From assembly GCF_001513975.1 (NCBI RefSeq), contig NZ_KQ947989.1, positions 434,001 through 498,000 on the forward strand: a DNA stretch of 64,000 nt. The letters are read 5' to 3'. The notes beneath the pieces are model-generated. The model was not told the origin of the DNA, ran no database searches, and was given only the letters and a program-made list of their open reading frames with translations. Origin of the DNA: Streptomyces curacoi. GTDB lineage: Bacteria > Actinomycetota > Actinomycetes > Streptomycetales > Streptomycetaceae. The translations under genes were made by a program, and so were the position numbers. Every line of letters starts with the position of its first letter. The stretch's first letter is position 1. Shown piece after piece: positions 1-8,101 of the stretch.

Positions 1-795
1 ATCGAGGCCGATCCTTTCGGGTGGTACGACTCGGAGCCTGAGTATCCGGACAAATCCTCCTACAGCGATGACGGGGCCTACGCAGAAGCCGTCCGTGCAT
101 GGGAAGAGGCCCAGGACGACTGGTGGGAGAACCGCCGCCCGGCCATCCCGGACGCCCCGGTCTTCACCCCGCCCGAGTTGCCCGACGAATCCGCCCGAGT
201 CGACCTGCGCGGCCGCCGTCTCCAGGTCATCGTCAAGCTCGCCACCATTCATCTCACCCCGGACAAGCCCGAGTACCCCGGCGGTTCCTGGCATGTCGAG
301 GGCATGCTGAACGAGCGGATCGTCTCGACCGGCATCTACTACTGGGACAGCGAGAACATCACCGAAAGCCGGCTGAGTTTCCGGGCGGCACTCGACGACC
401 CGAGCTACGAACAGAACGACGACAACGGCCTGCGTGAGGTCTACGGCCTGGAGGACGAAGACGCACTGAACCAGGTGCTGGGATCGACATCGACCCCAGC
501 GGGCCGCTGCCTGGCGTTCCCGAACATCCTGCAACACCGCGTCGGCTCATTCCGCCTCATGGACCCGACCCGCCCGGGATATCGCAAGATTCTCGCGTTC
601 TTCCTGGTCGACCCGTCGGAAAAGATCGTCTCGACATCCGATGTGCCACCGCAACAACCATGGTCCGAGACCTCGACCATGACACTTGAACAGGCCAAGA
701 ACTACCGCGAACAACTCATGCAGGAACGCAAGTTCTTCGTCGACGAACACAACGAGCAGCTCTATGAGCGAGAATTCTCCCTCTGCGAGCACTGA
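1..795 (+). CDS. DUF4246-family protein, 3' part
   Basis: Open in frame 1 from the first base to the stop at 793-795, so the 5' end lies outside the window; about 264 residues are visible. The core contains PGGSWHVEGMLNE, then IYYWDSENITESRLSFR, which I recognise as the conserved centre of DUF4246, a family found mostly in fungi and actinomycetes. The His/Glu-rich centre recalls Fe(II)/2-oxoglutarate oxygenases, but this is inference and no substrate is known. An internal ATG at 178 exists, but the good reading frame (DPFGWYDSEPEYPDKSSY) continues upstream of it, so a start there would be wrong. The C-terminus is charged (Lys/Glu-rich, ending ...FSLCEH). Downstream is a broken transposase, not an operon partner. 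Confidence 0.75.
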   Translation: MEADPFGWYDSEPEYPDKSSYSDDGAYAEAVRAWEEAQDDWWENRRPAIPDAPVFTPPELPDESARVDLRGRRLQVIVKLATIHLTPDKPEYPGGSWHVEGMLNERIVSTGIYYWDSENITESRLSFRAALDDPSYEQNDDNGLREVYGLEDEDALNQVLGSTSTPAGRCLAFPNILQHRVGSFRLMDPTRPGYRKILAFFLVDPSEKIVSTSDVPPQQPWSETSTMTLEQAKNYREQLMQERKFFVDEHNEQLYEREFSLCEH

Positions 796-796
796 A

Positions 797-1073
797 GGTG
801 CGAACCGGTGGCGCGTTTCCCTGTCAGGCCCCAATCCACAAGCACGAGGATCTGACGGGTCAGGCATGCCTGGACAATGCCGTGGGCTCGTGCTGCGGTC
901 AGGTCGTGGGCGCGCCCCGTGTCGCACGCGAGAACCAGATGAGATGAGGGTGCCGTCGACGATGACAAAGTCGCCTTCGCCGAGTCCGGTGCTCGACGAG
1001 CTCGTACGGGACGTCGAGCTGCTCCGTTCCAGCCAGTGAACCACCCCCTGGCGAGCTGGCATGGGGGCCGCAC
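797..1073 (-). pseudogene. Frameshifted IS5-like transposase remnant
   Basis: On the minus strand one frame reads GEGDFVIVDGTLI (about 972-935). After a frame change another reads GRAHDLTAARAHGIVQACLTRQILVLVDWG (about 920-825; quoted here as overlapping short motifs HDLTAARAHGI and CLTRQILVL). Both pieces look like the DDE core of IS5-type transposases common in Streptomyces (VDGTLI Asp, then the HDLTAAR segment). No intact open frame joins them, and neither N- nor C-terminal part is recognisable. I see no terminal inverted repeats. It fills the gap between the DUF4246 gene and the MHS transporter. The family assignment is from memory of motifs. Confidence 0.55.
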
Positions 1074-1184
1074 GCATACCTTGTCCCAGAACTATGTTGT
1101 CCCGCCACATGTGCGCCTGACCTGCGGGTTTCTACGGTGTCCCGACACGTACCCGTCCCCACCGCACACGAGGAAGTGGCGCAC

Positions 1185-2564
1185 ATGGCCTCCGCAGCAT
1201 CCGCTCCGCCATCCCCGGAAACCCCCGGCAACCTGAAGCGCATCGTCGCCGCCAGCCTCATCGGCACCACCATCGAGTGGTACGACTTCTTCCTCTACGG
1301 TGCCGCCGCCGCACTGGTCTTCAACACGCTCTTCTTCCCCGACTCCGACCCCCTCGTCGGCACCCTGCTCTCCTTCCTCACGTACGCCGTCGGATTCGCC
1401 GCCCGGCCCGTCGGTGCGCTTGTCTTCGGGCACTACGGGGACCGGCTCGGGCGCAAGAAGCTGCTCGTTCTCAGTCTGCTGATGATGGGTGGCGCCACCT
1501 TCGCCATCGGGCTGCTGCCCACCCACGACACCATCGGCAGCGCGGCTCCGGTACTGCTGACCGCGCTGCGGCTCGTCCAGGGCTTCGCCCTCGGCGGTGA
1601 GTGGGGCGGGGCCGTGCTGCTGGTCTCCGAGCACGGGGACGCACGGCGCCGCGGGTTCTGGGCGTCGTGGCCGCAGACCGGGGCGCCCGCCGGGCAGCTC
1701 CTCGCCACCGGTGTACTGGCCGCCCTGACGGCGCTGTTGAGCGAGGCCGCGTTCGAATCATGGGGCTGGCGCGTGCCGTTCCTGCTCTCCGGTGTGCTGG
1801 TGATCGTCGGGATGTGGATCCGGCTGTCCGTCGACGAGTCGCCGGTGTTCAAGGCGGCGCTGGCGCAGGCCGAGGCGCGCAAGGCGGAGCAGGCCGTCGA
1901 GAAGATGCCGCTCGTCGCTGTGCTGCGGCACCACTGGAAGGACGTGCTCATCGCGATGGGCGCCCGGATGGCCGAGAACATCTCGTACTACGTGATCACG
2001 GCCTTCATCCTGGTGTACGCCGTCGAGCACACCGGCCTGGAGAAGCAGACCGCTTTGAACGCCGTCCTGATCGCCTCCGCGATTCATTTCGCGGTGATCC
2101 CGGCCTGGGGCGCGCTGTCCGACCGGCTCGGCCGGCGTCCGGTCTATCTGCTGGGCGCCCTCGGGATGGGCGCCTGGGCGTTCCCCTTCTTCACTCTCGT
2201 CGACACCGAGAACTTCGCCCTGCTGATCCTCGCGGTGACGGTGGGTCTGGTCTTCCACGGGGCGATGTATGCCCCACAGGCGGCGTTCTTCTCCGAGATG
2301 TTCGCAACGCGGATGCGTTACTCGGGCGCATCGATCGGCGCGCAGTTCGCGTCCGTCGCGGCCGGCGCTCCGGCACCGCTCATCGCGACGGCGCTGCTGG
2401 TGGAGTCCGGCGGCTCCACCCTGGTCTCGCTGTACCTGCTGATCGCGGTGGCCATCACGCTGGTCGCCGTGCTGGCGGCCCGCGAGACACGCCACCGCGA
2501 CCTGGCGCAGATCGGCGCCACCTCGTCCCCGCAGGATGCCACGGACAGGGCCTCGGTCCGCTGA
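1185..2564 (+). CDS. MHS-family MFS transporter (metabolite:H+ symporter)
   Basis: About 459 residues and roughly 12 hydrophobic segments. Family marks: first helix GTTIEWYDFFLYG, loop 2-3 GDRLGRKK, and RLVQGFALGGEWGGA with VSEH, the signature of the metabolite:H+ symporter branch (ShiA/ProP/KgtP relatives). It should import a small organic acid across the cytoplasmic membrane with protons. I chose ATG 1185 because GAGGAAG lies about 10 nt upstream; the frame is open back to 1137. It converges on a PucR-type regulator and a 3-hydroxybutyrate-dehydrogenase-like gene, so a ketone-body or related acid is a reasonable guess for the substrate; this is inference from context only. Confidence 0.85.
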   Translation: MASAASAPPSPETPGNLKRIVAASLIGTTIEWYDFFLYGAAAALVFNTLFFPDSDPLVGTLLSFLTYAVGFAARPVGALVFGHYGDRLGRKKLLVLSLLMMGGATFAIGLLPTHDTIGSAAPVLLTALRLVQGFALGGEWGGAVLLVSEHGDARRRGFWASWPQTGAPAGQLLATGVLAALTALLSEAAFESWGWRVPFLLSGVLVIVGMWIRLSVDESPVFKAALAQAEARKAEQAVEKMPLVAVLRHHWKDVLIAMGARMAENISYYVITAFILVYAVEHTGLEKQTALNAVLIASAIHFAVIPAWGALSDRLGRRPVYLLGALGMGAWAFPFFTLVDTENFALLILAVTVGLVFHGAMYAPQAAFFSEMFATRMRYSGASIGAQFASVAAGAPAPLIATALLVESGGSTLVSLYLLIAVAITLVAVLAARETRHRDLAQIGATSSPQDATDRASVR

Positions 2565-2622
2565 GGCAGCGGCAAGGTAAGCGGCAACGGCAACGGATCC
2601 TCTCCGGAACCCGCATGCCGGC

Positions 2623-2675
2623 GTGACCCCGGATGTCCCTCGGGCGAAGCCCGCCCGAGGGACATCCGGGGTCAC
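2623..2675. terminator. Bidirectional terminator hairpin
   Basis: Perfect 24-bp inverted repeat: left arm 2623-2646 (starts GTGACCCCGG), 5-nt loop 2647-2651, right arm 2652-2675. It lies between the convergent transporter (stop 2564) and regulator (stop 2672-2674), and the right arm contains the regulator's stop codon. No U-tract follows on either side, as is usual in Streptomyces. Confidence 0.85.
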
Positions 2676-4624
2676 CCCGCCAGCCGGTGCAGCCGCAGCG
2701 CCATCTGGATCTCCAGGGCGCGGGCCGGGCTCTGCCAGTCGTCGCCGAGGAGGCGGCCCACGCGTTCCAGGCGCTGCGCGACCGTGTTCACATGGACGTG
2801 CAGGTCGTCCTTGGTGCGCGCCGGGCTCATCCCGCAGGCGAAGTACGCGTCGAGAGTGCGCACCAGGTCGGTGCCGCGCCGTTCGTCGTAGGCGACGACC
2901 GGGCCGATGGTGCGGCGGACGAAGCCGGCGATGTCCCGGTCCCCGGCCAGCAGCAGCCCGACGAACCCGAAGTCCTCGGCCGCGGCGCCGTCTCCGGAGC
3001 GGCCGAGCAGCCGCAGGGTGTCGAGGCAGCGCCGGCCCTCTTCGTAGGCGGCGGCCACGGTGTCCGGGTGGGCGGCCAGGTCATCGATCGGGGCGGAGGC
3101 ACCGACGGTGACCGCCTCATGGACAGCCGTGCCGAGGTGCCGGGCGGTGCGGCGGGCCAGAGCGGTGGCCGTGTCTCCCGGGTCGAGGGGCAGGAGCAGC
3201 ACGGTGCCGCCGTCGCGGGCGGCGGCCAGGCCGTGCCGGGTGGCGGCCAAGTGGGACGCGGCGGACCACAACCGTCTGCGGGCGGCCGCCTCCTGGTCGG
3301 CGTCGGCCGCTGCGGCGTCGAGACGGGCGGCGAGGACGACATGGGTGGCGTCCAGGTCGGCGTCCAGTCGCGACGCGCGCTCACGCAGCAGCCGTGGATC
3401 GCGGTCGCGGGCGTCGAGCAGGTCGTCCAACAGCTCGCCTCGGACACGTTGTTCGGCTTCGGCGGCGGAGCGCCGGGCGAGGAGCAGCAGGGAGGTGACC
3501 ATCGCGGCCCGTTCCAGGGTGCGCTGGTCGACGGGGTCGAGGCCCGGGTGACCGCGCAGCACGAGTGCGCCGAGCAGTTCGCCGCCCGCGGCCACCGCGG
3601 CGATCCAGTCGTGGTCGTGGCGTACCGCGTGTCCTTCGGCGCGGGAGGCTTCCAGGGCCTTGGCCGGCGCGGCGGCGGCCTCCGCGAACTCGACGGTGCC
3701 GTCGAGGACTTCGGAGACCGCGGCGGCCACATCGTGCACCCCGCCGCCGCGTAGCACGAGCTCGGCGAGCCGGTCGTGCACATCGGAGGCCCGTTCGATG
3801 ACTCCGCTGCGGTCCCGGATGATCTCGTTGGCGCGCTCCAGGTCGGCGAGGGCGGAGCGGGTCTCGGTGAGCAGGTTCGCGGTGTCGATGGCTGCCGCGG
3901 CGAGGGCGGCGAAGGAGCCGAGCAGCGCGATCTGCTCCCGCTCGAAGACCCGGGCGCGCCGGTCCGCCGCGAACAGGACCCCGATCACATGGTGTCCCAG
4001 CATCAGGGGCACCCCGAGGATGGCGACCAGCCCCTCGTCGCGCACGCCGGCGTCGATGGCGAGGGTGTGCTGGAAGCGGTCGTCCTTGAAGTAGTCGTCG
4101 GTGACATAGGGGCGCGCGGTCTGCGCGACCAGACCGCCGAGGCCCTCGCCCATGCCGAGGCGCAGCTGCTGGAAGCGGGCGGCGACCGAGCCCTCGGTCA
4201 CCCGCATATAGGTGTCGCCCCGGACCGGGTCGTTCAGGCTGAGGTAGGCCACGTCCGTGCCGAGCAGCGACCGGGCGCGCTGCACGATCGCCTGCAGTAC
4301 GGCGTCCAGGTCCCTGAGCCCGGCCAGGTCGTGGGCCGTCTCGAAGAGGGCCGAGAGCTCTGCCTCGCGCCTGCGCCGTCCTTCCAGCTCGGAGCGCACC
4401 CGCAGCGCGAGGAGCTTGGCCTGTTCGAGGGCGCGGATCCGCTCGGCCGGTCTGCCCTCGGCGCGGGCGAGCAGCACCGGCTGCTCGTAGGCGTCGGCGG
4501 ACGCGCCCCGGGCCAGCAGCTCGAGGAACGGCGTCTCGGCGCTGCTCGGGGGCGCTCCGGCACCGGTGGCGGAACGCTCGGCGGGCTGCACGTGATCGCG
4601 AGGCATGCCCACAGGATTGCTCAT
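2672..4624 (-). CDS. GAF/PucR-type transcriptional regulator
   Basis: 650 residues. After a charged helical N-terminus (about 55-100), a GAF domain spans about 105-250 (DVAYLSLNDPVRGDTYMRV; later GVPLMLGHHVIGVLFAADR). A linker and a CdaR/PucR-like middle region follow. The C-terminal PucR helix-turn-helix is at about 590-645 (LDAYFACGMSPARTKDDLHVH and NTVAQRLERVGRLLG). Proteins of this build sense a small metabolite and control adjacent catabolic genes. It sits immediately downstream, on the same strand, of a 3-hydroxybutyrate-dehydrogenase-like gene (58 nt gap) and convergent to an MHS transporter, so these are the likely targets. The effector is not predictable from sequence. Confidence 0.85.
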   Translation of the reverse strand: MSNPVGMPRDHVQPAERSATGAGAPPSSAETPFLELLARGASADAYEQPVLLARAEGRPAERIRALEQAKLLALRVRSELEGRRRREAELSALFETAHDLAGLRDLDAVLQAIVQRARSLLGTDVAYLSLNDPVRGDTYMRVTEGSVAARFQQLRLGMGEGLGGLVAQTARPYVTDDYFKDDRFQHTLAIDAGVRDEGLVAILGVPLMLGHHVIGVLFAADRRARVFEREQIALLGSFAALAAAAIDTANLLTETRSALADLERANEIIRDRSGVIERASDVHDRLAELVLRGGGVHDVAAAVSEVLDGTVEFAEAAAAPAKALEASRAEGHAVRHDHDWIAAVAAGGELLGALVLRGHPGLDPVDQRTLERAAMVTSLLLLARRSAAEAEQRVRGELLDDLLDARDRDPRLLRERASRLDADLDATHVVLAARLDAAAADADQEAAARRRLWSAASHLAATRHGLAAARDGGTVLLLPLDPGDTATALARRTARHLGTAVHEAVTVGASAPIDDLAAHPDTVAAAYEEGRRCLDTLRLLGRSGDGAAAEDFGFVGLLLAGDRDIAGFVRRTIGPVVAYDERRGTDLVRTLDAYFACGMSPARTKDDLHVHVNTVAQRLERVGRLLGDDWQSPARALEIQMALRLHRLAG

Positions 4625-4682
4625 CTCACCGCCGACCCGTCAGCCCTGTGGACAACTCGGAGACTCCGTCGGCACGGAGCGA

Positions 4683-5498
4683 TCAGTGCGCGGTCCAGCC
4701 GCCGTCGAGGACCAACGACGTGCCGGTGACGAAGGACGCCTGCGGGCTGCACAGGTACGCCACGGCCTCGGCGACCTCCTCCGGTTCGATGAGCCGCTTG
4801 ACCGCGCTGTCCTGCAGCAACACCTCGGCCAGCACCCGCTCCTCGGGAATGCCGTGTGCCCGGGCCTGGTCGGCGAGTTGCTTCTCCACCAGTGGGGTGC
4901 GCACATAGGCGGGGTTCACACAGTTCGAGGTGACGCCATGGGGTGCGCCCTCCAGGGCGGCGGTCTTCGAGAGTCCCTCCAGACCGTGTTTGGCGGCCAC
5001 ATAGGCCGACTTGAAAGCAGAGGCGCGCAGTCCATGGACCGAGGACACATTGACGATCCGCCCCCAGCCCTGGCCGTACATATGGGGCAGGGCGCCGCGG
5101 ATGAGCCGGAAGGGCGCCTCCAGCATCACGGTGAGCACCGTGTGGAAGACGTCGGGCGGGAACTCCTCAAGGGGCCGTACCAGTTGCAGGCCGGCGTTGT
5201 TGACGAGGATGTCGGTGCCGGCGGCGGCGAGTTCGGCGGCGTCCAGGTCGGTGAGGTCGAGGACGTGCGGTTCGACGGTGCCCGCGAGGCCCCGGGCCCG
5301 CTCGGCGAGCGCCTCCAGGCCCGCGGCGTCCCGGTCGACCGCTCTGACCTTGGTTCCCGACGCCGCGAGCCGTAGCGCACAGGCGCGGCCGATGCCGCCG
5401 GCGGCGCCGGTGACGAGGGCGGTGCGGCCACCGAGGTCGAGCGAGGAGGACAAGGACGAGCCTTGATCCGGCTCCGGGAGGATGCTGGGCGGGGTCAT
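4683..5498 (-). CDS. 3-hydroxybutyrate dehydrogenase-like SDR
   Basis: 271 residues, short-chain dehydrogenase/reductase. The NAD-binding TGAAGGIG is at about 31-38, NNAG at about 100, and the catalytic Ser-Tyr-Lys set is in NVSSVHGL...SAYVAAKHG. The C-terminal half (LIEPEEVAEAVAYLCS, then VTGTSLVLDGGWTAH) and the motif LQLVRPLEEFPPDVF are typical of D-3-hydroxybutyrate dehydrogenases, which interconvert 3-hydroxybutyrate and acetoacetate. The first about 20 residues are low complexity (Ser/Leu-rich), so the true start may be slightly internal. It is followed on the same strand by the GAF/PucR regulator. A related 3-hydroxyacid substrate cannot be excluded. Confidence 0.8.
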   Translation of the reverse strand: MTPPSILPEPDQGSSLSSSLDLGGRTALVTGAAGGIGRACALRLAASGTKVRAVDRDAAGLEALAERARGLAGTVEPHVLDLTDLDAAELAAAGTDILVNNAGLQLVRPLEEFPPDVFHTVLTVMLEAPFRLIRGALPHMYGQGWGRIVNVSSVHGLRASAFKSAYVAAKHGLEGLSKTAALEGAPHGVTSNCVNPAYVRTPLVEKQLADQARAHGIPEERVLAEVLLQDSAVKRLIEPEEVAEAVAYLCSPQASFVTGTSLVLDGGWTAH

Positions 5499-5552
5499 GG
5501 TTCGACCCTAGGCAGCACCGCCGCCAGGCCACATATGGCCGCAGCCCATATT

Positions 5553-6032
5553 TCAGTCTGAACTCATGGGTTCGAACCACGTGGGTTCATCGGACAGTGC
5601 CTGTTTGATCCGGAACAGCTGACGTTCGTCCATGGCGGGCAGTGCGTCGACCTCGAACCAGCCGACCTGCAGGGACTCGTCGTCGTTCACGCGTGCCTCG
5701 CCGCCGACGGCCCGGCAGCGGAAGGTGACGTCCATGTACTGGCACATGTCGCCGTTGGGATAGGTGACCTCGTTGCCGGACCTGACGAGGACGACCCGCT
5801 CGGCGACGCACCGGACGCCTGTCTCCTCGTACACCTCCCGGACGGCGGCGGCCGCGGGTTGCTCGCCGGGGTCGGGGATGCCGTTGATCACCGTCCACTT
5901 GCGGTTGTCCGCGCGCTGCCCCAACAGGACTCGCCCCTCGTCGTCGAAGACGACGGCGCTGACCCCGGGAAGCCACAGCAGTTGGTGACCGGCGGAGGCC
6001 CGGATCGTGCGAATGAAGTCAGGAGTAGGCAT
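5553..6032 (-). CDS. Nudix hydrolase
   Basis: 159 residues from ATG 6032 (MPTPDFIRTIRASAG). The Nudix box is intact: G at GIPDPGE, seven residues, then REVYEETGV (pattern G-x5-E-x7-R-E-U-x-E-E-x-G-U). The preceding VVFDDEGRVLLGQR and the later SGNEVTYPNGDMCQYMDVTF resemble the ADP-ribose/NADH-type Streptomyces Nudix proteins. The enzyme cleaves a nucleoside diphosphate linked to X; X is unknown. The open frame runs further upstream through repetitive DNA, but that part is low complexity and lacks a ribosome site. It reads in the same direction as lnt upstream. Confidence 0.85.
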   Translation of the reverse strand: MPTPDFIRTIRASAGHQLLWLPGVSAVVFDDEGRVLLGQRADNRKWTVINGIPDPGEQPAAAAVREVYEETGVRCVAERVVLVRSGNEVTYPNGDMCQYMDVTFRCRAVGGEARVNDDESLQVGWFEVDALPAMDERQLFRIKQALSDEPTWFEPMSSD

Positions 6033-6072
6033 GGCCCCGACCCTAACGGGCCGCAGGCGGCGCCCCCGGCGG

Positions 6073-6150
6073 GTTCCGGGGGCGTGCGAGGGAGTTCCGG
6101 GGGCGTGCGAGGGACGTACGGCTACGCGTGCCAGGGACGTACGGCTACGC
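6073..6150. repeat. Two adjacent short tandem duplications
   Basis: A 21-bp unit beginning GTTCCGGGGGCG is present twice without gap (6073-6093, 6094-6114). It overlaps a 23-bp-period unit AGGGACGTACGGCTACGC at 6110-6127 and 6133-6150. The second copy enters the 3' end of lnt (stop at 6145-6147). This lies between lnt and the Nudix gene and looks like slipped-strand duplication. Confidence 0.8.
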
Positions 6151-7755
6151 CTCGGTGGCGCGTCGCCCGCGGATCCCGGCACCGATCGCCCAGCCGAGAC
6201 CACCCGCGGCGACCAGCACCAGCGCGATCTCCGGCAGGATGCCGAGGCGCGTGGCGGGCGTCTCGGTGGAGCGCAGCGGCACCTTCTGCACCAGCGAGTC
6301 GGCCACGAACATGCCCGTCGTCTGCGTGATCGTCCCGTCGGGCATGATGATCGCGCTGACCCCGCTGGTCACCGGGACGGTCACGGTCCGGCTGTGCTCG
6401 ACCGCGCGGACGCGGGACATCGCGAGCTGCTGGTAGGTCATCTCACTGCGGTCGAAGGTCGCGTTGTTGCTCGGTACGGAGATCATCTGGGCGCCGTCGG
6501 TGACCTCGGAGCGCACGGCCCAGTCGAAGGCCGCCTCGTAGCACGTGACGAGGCCGACCTTGGCGCCGTCCATGTCGAACACGCCCGGCTCGCTGCCCCG
6601 GCTGAAGTCCTTGCGGACCATCGACGTCCAGTTCTCGTTGATCGCCCCGACGAGCGAGCGCAACGGCAGGTACTCGCCGAAGGGCTGGATCTGCCGCTTG
6701 TCGTACGTGTCGACGGGCCCCTTGACCGGATCCCACAGGATCTGTTCGTTGAGCAGCTTGCCGTCCTTCTCCACGACGCCGCCGACGGAGATGGGCACGC
6801 CGATCGCCTTGGCGGCCGCGTCGATGACGGCGCGGGCGTCGGCGTTGGCGAAGGGGTCGATGTCGGAGGAGTTCTCGGGCCACAGCACGAAGTCGGGCTG
6901 CGCGACCTTGCCCGTCTTGACCTCGGCGGCCAGGCGCTCGGTCTCGCGCGCGTGGTAGTCCAGTACGGCCCGCCGCTGGGCGTTGAAGTCCAGTCCGGCG
7001 CGCGGCACATTGCCCTGGACGACGGCGACGGTCGCGGTGCCGTTCTCCGCCTTGTCGCTGACCAGCGGGCGTGCGGCCACGGCGCCGACCACCGGCACGG
7101 CCACGCTCAGCAGGGCGACGGCCGCCGCGGAGCGCCGTACGGCCCGGGTGCGCCGCATCCGCACGGCGAGGCGTACGGCCTCGTAGAGACCGAAGCCGCA
7201 CAGCACGACCGCGAAGCCGAGCACCGGCGTGCCGCCCACCGCGGCGAGCGGCAGGAAGACGCCGTCGGCCTGACCGAACGCGATCTTGCCCCAGGGGAAG
7301 CCGTGGAACGGCGCACGCGCGCGTGCCGCCTCCCCGGCGATCCACAGCCCGGCCGCCCAGACCGGCCAGGCCGGCAGCCTCGACACCACGGCGACACCCG
7401 CGCCGACCAGCGCGACGAAGATCGCCTCGATCGCGGCCAGCGCGATCCAGGGGCCGGGACCGACCTCCACTCCGGTCCACACCAGCAGCGGCAGCAGGAA
7501 GCCGAGGCCGAAGAGATAGCCGAGACCGAGGCCCGCCTTCCAGCTGCGCCCGCGCAGCACCCAGCCGAAGACGGCGAAGGCCGGCAGGGCCAGCCACCAC
7601 AGGGTGCGCGGCGGGAAGCTGACGTAGAGCAGCACTCCGGAGAGCGCCGCGGCGAGGGCCGGAACCAGGCGCACGAGCCGTGCCGCACGCGAGGTGGGCG
7701 CAGTCTGGGGCGGCAGCTGGTCCGACTCGTCCACGGAAGTTGCGGTGACGGTCAC
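6145..7755 (-). CDS. lnt: Apolipoprotein N-acyltransferase
   Basis: About 536 residues from GTG 7755 (VTVTATSVDESDQ). It transfers an acyl chain to the N-terminal Cys of lipoproteins at the outer face of the membrane. N-terminal hydrophobic helices (about 30-240) include SGVLLYVSFPPRTLWW and the typical FHGFPWGKIAFGQ. A carbon-nitrogen hydrolase domain follows with WPENSSD (Glu), then FGEYLPLRSL and VTCYEAAFDW (nucleophile Cys), SNNATF and AMSRVRAVE, and a last membrane helix. The frame is open upstream to 8097, but that part crosses 24-bp tandem repeats and is probably not coding. No strong ribosome site marks the chosen GTG. Streptomyces usually carry two Lnt paralogues; which one this is cannot be told. 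Confidence 0.88.
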   Translation of the reverse strand: MTVTATSVDESDQLPPQTAPTSRAARLVRLVPALAAALSGVLLYVSFPPRTLWWLALPAFAVFGWVLRGRSWKAGLGLGYLFGLGFLLPLLVWTGVEVGPGPWIALAAIEAIFVALVGAGVAVVSRLPAWPVWAAGLWIAGEAARARAPFHGFPWGKIAFGQADGVFLPLAAVGGTPVLGFAVVLCGFGLYEAVRLAVRMRRTRAVRRSAAAVALLSVAVPVVGAVAARPLVSDKAENGTATVAVVQGNVPRAGLDFNAQRRAVLDYHARETERLAAEVKTGKVAQPDFVLWPENSSDIDPFANADARAVIDAAAKAIGVPISVGGVVEKDGKLLNEQILWDPVKGPVDTYDKRQIQPFGEYLPLRSLVGAINENWTSMVRKDFSRGSEPGVFDMDGAKVGLVTCYEAAFDWAVRSEVTDGAQMISVPSNNATFDRSEMTYQQLAMSRVRAVEHSRTVTVPVTSGVSAIIMPDGTITQTTGMFVADSLVQKVPLRSTETPATRLGILPEIALVLVAAGGLGWAIGAGIRGRRATEA

Positions 7756-7859
7756 TCCGGGAGTGTACGGCGGTTGACCTGCGCGCCGACAGCGCGGTCC
7801 GGGGCGGCGGGGGGCCGGGCGGGCGCTGTGCCTCGCGATGCCACCGGAAGGTCGGCCGA

Positions 7860-7955
7860 TCTCCGGGCGCTGACGTGATGCATCCTCCGGGCTCTGATGT
7901 GGTGCACATTCCCGGCTCTGATGTGGTGCATCCTCCGGGCGCCGATGTGGCGCAT
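7860..7955. repeat. Four 24-bp direct repeats in an intergenic region
   Basis: Units 7860-7883, 7884-7907, 7908-7931 and 7932-7955, near CTCCGGGCTCTGATGTGGTG plus CAT, with 1-6 differences between copies. They lie in the 346-bp divergent gap between lnt (start 7755) and the membrane protein at 8102; the rest of the gap shows nothing I recognise. Because 24 is a multiple of three, open frames run through on both strands, but neither looks like protein. Confidence 0.85.
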
Positions 7956-8101
7956 CGTTCCTGCACGACACGTCCACAAACCGCCCATCAGCCGTTACGG
8001 TATGCCGGAGCCTCAGTCGTACCGGCAGGTCAGGTCCGGATGGCCGAGGCCCGTCACAGGTCGGGGGACCGGTTTCGGGGGGCGGGGTGGGTGTCACGTG
8101 G

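Noticed and set aside
6033..6203. 57-residue N-terminal extension of the Nudix protein
   Set aside because: It runs through tandem repeats, is Arg/Pro low complexity and has no ribosome site; the domain begins after ATG 6032.
7860..7955. CRISPR-like array
   Set aside because: The repeats are head-to-tail with no spacers and no cas genes nearby.
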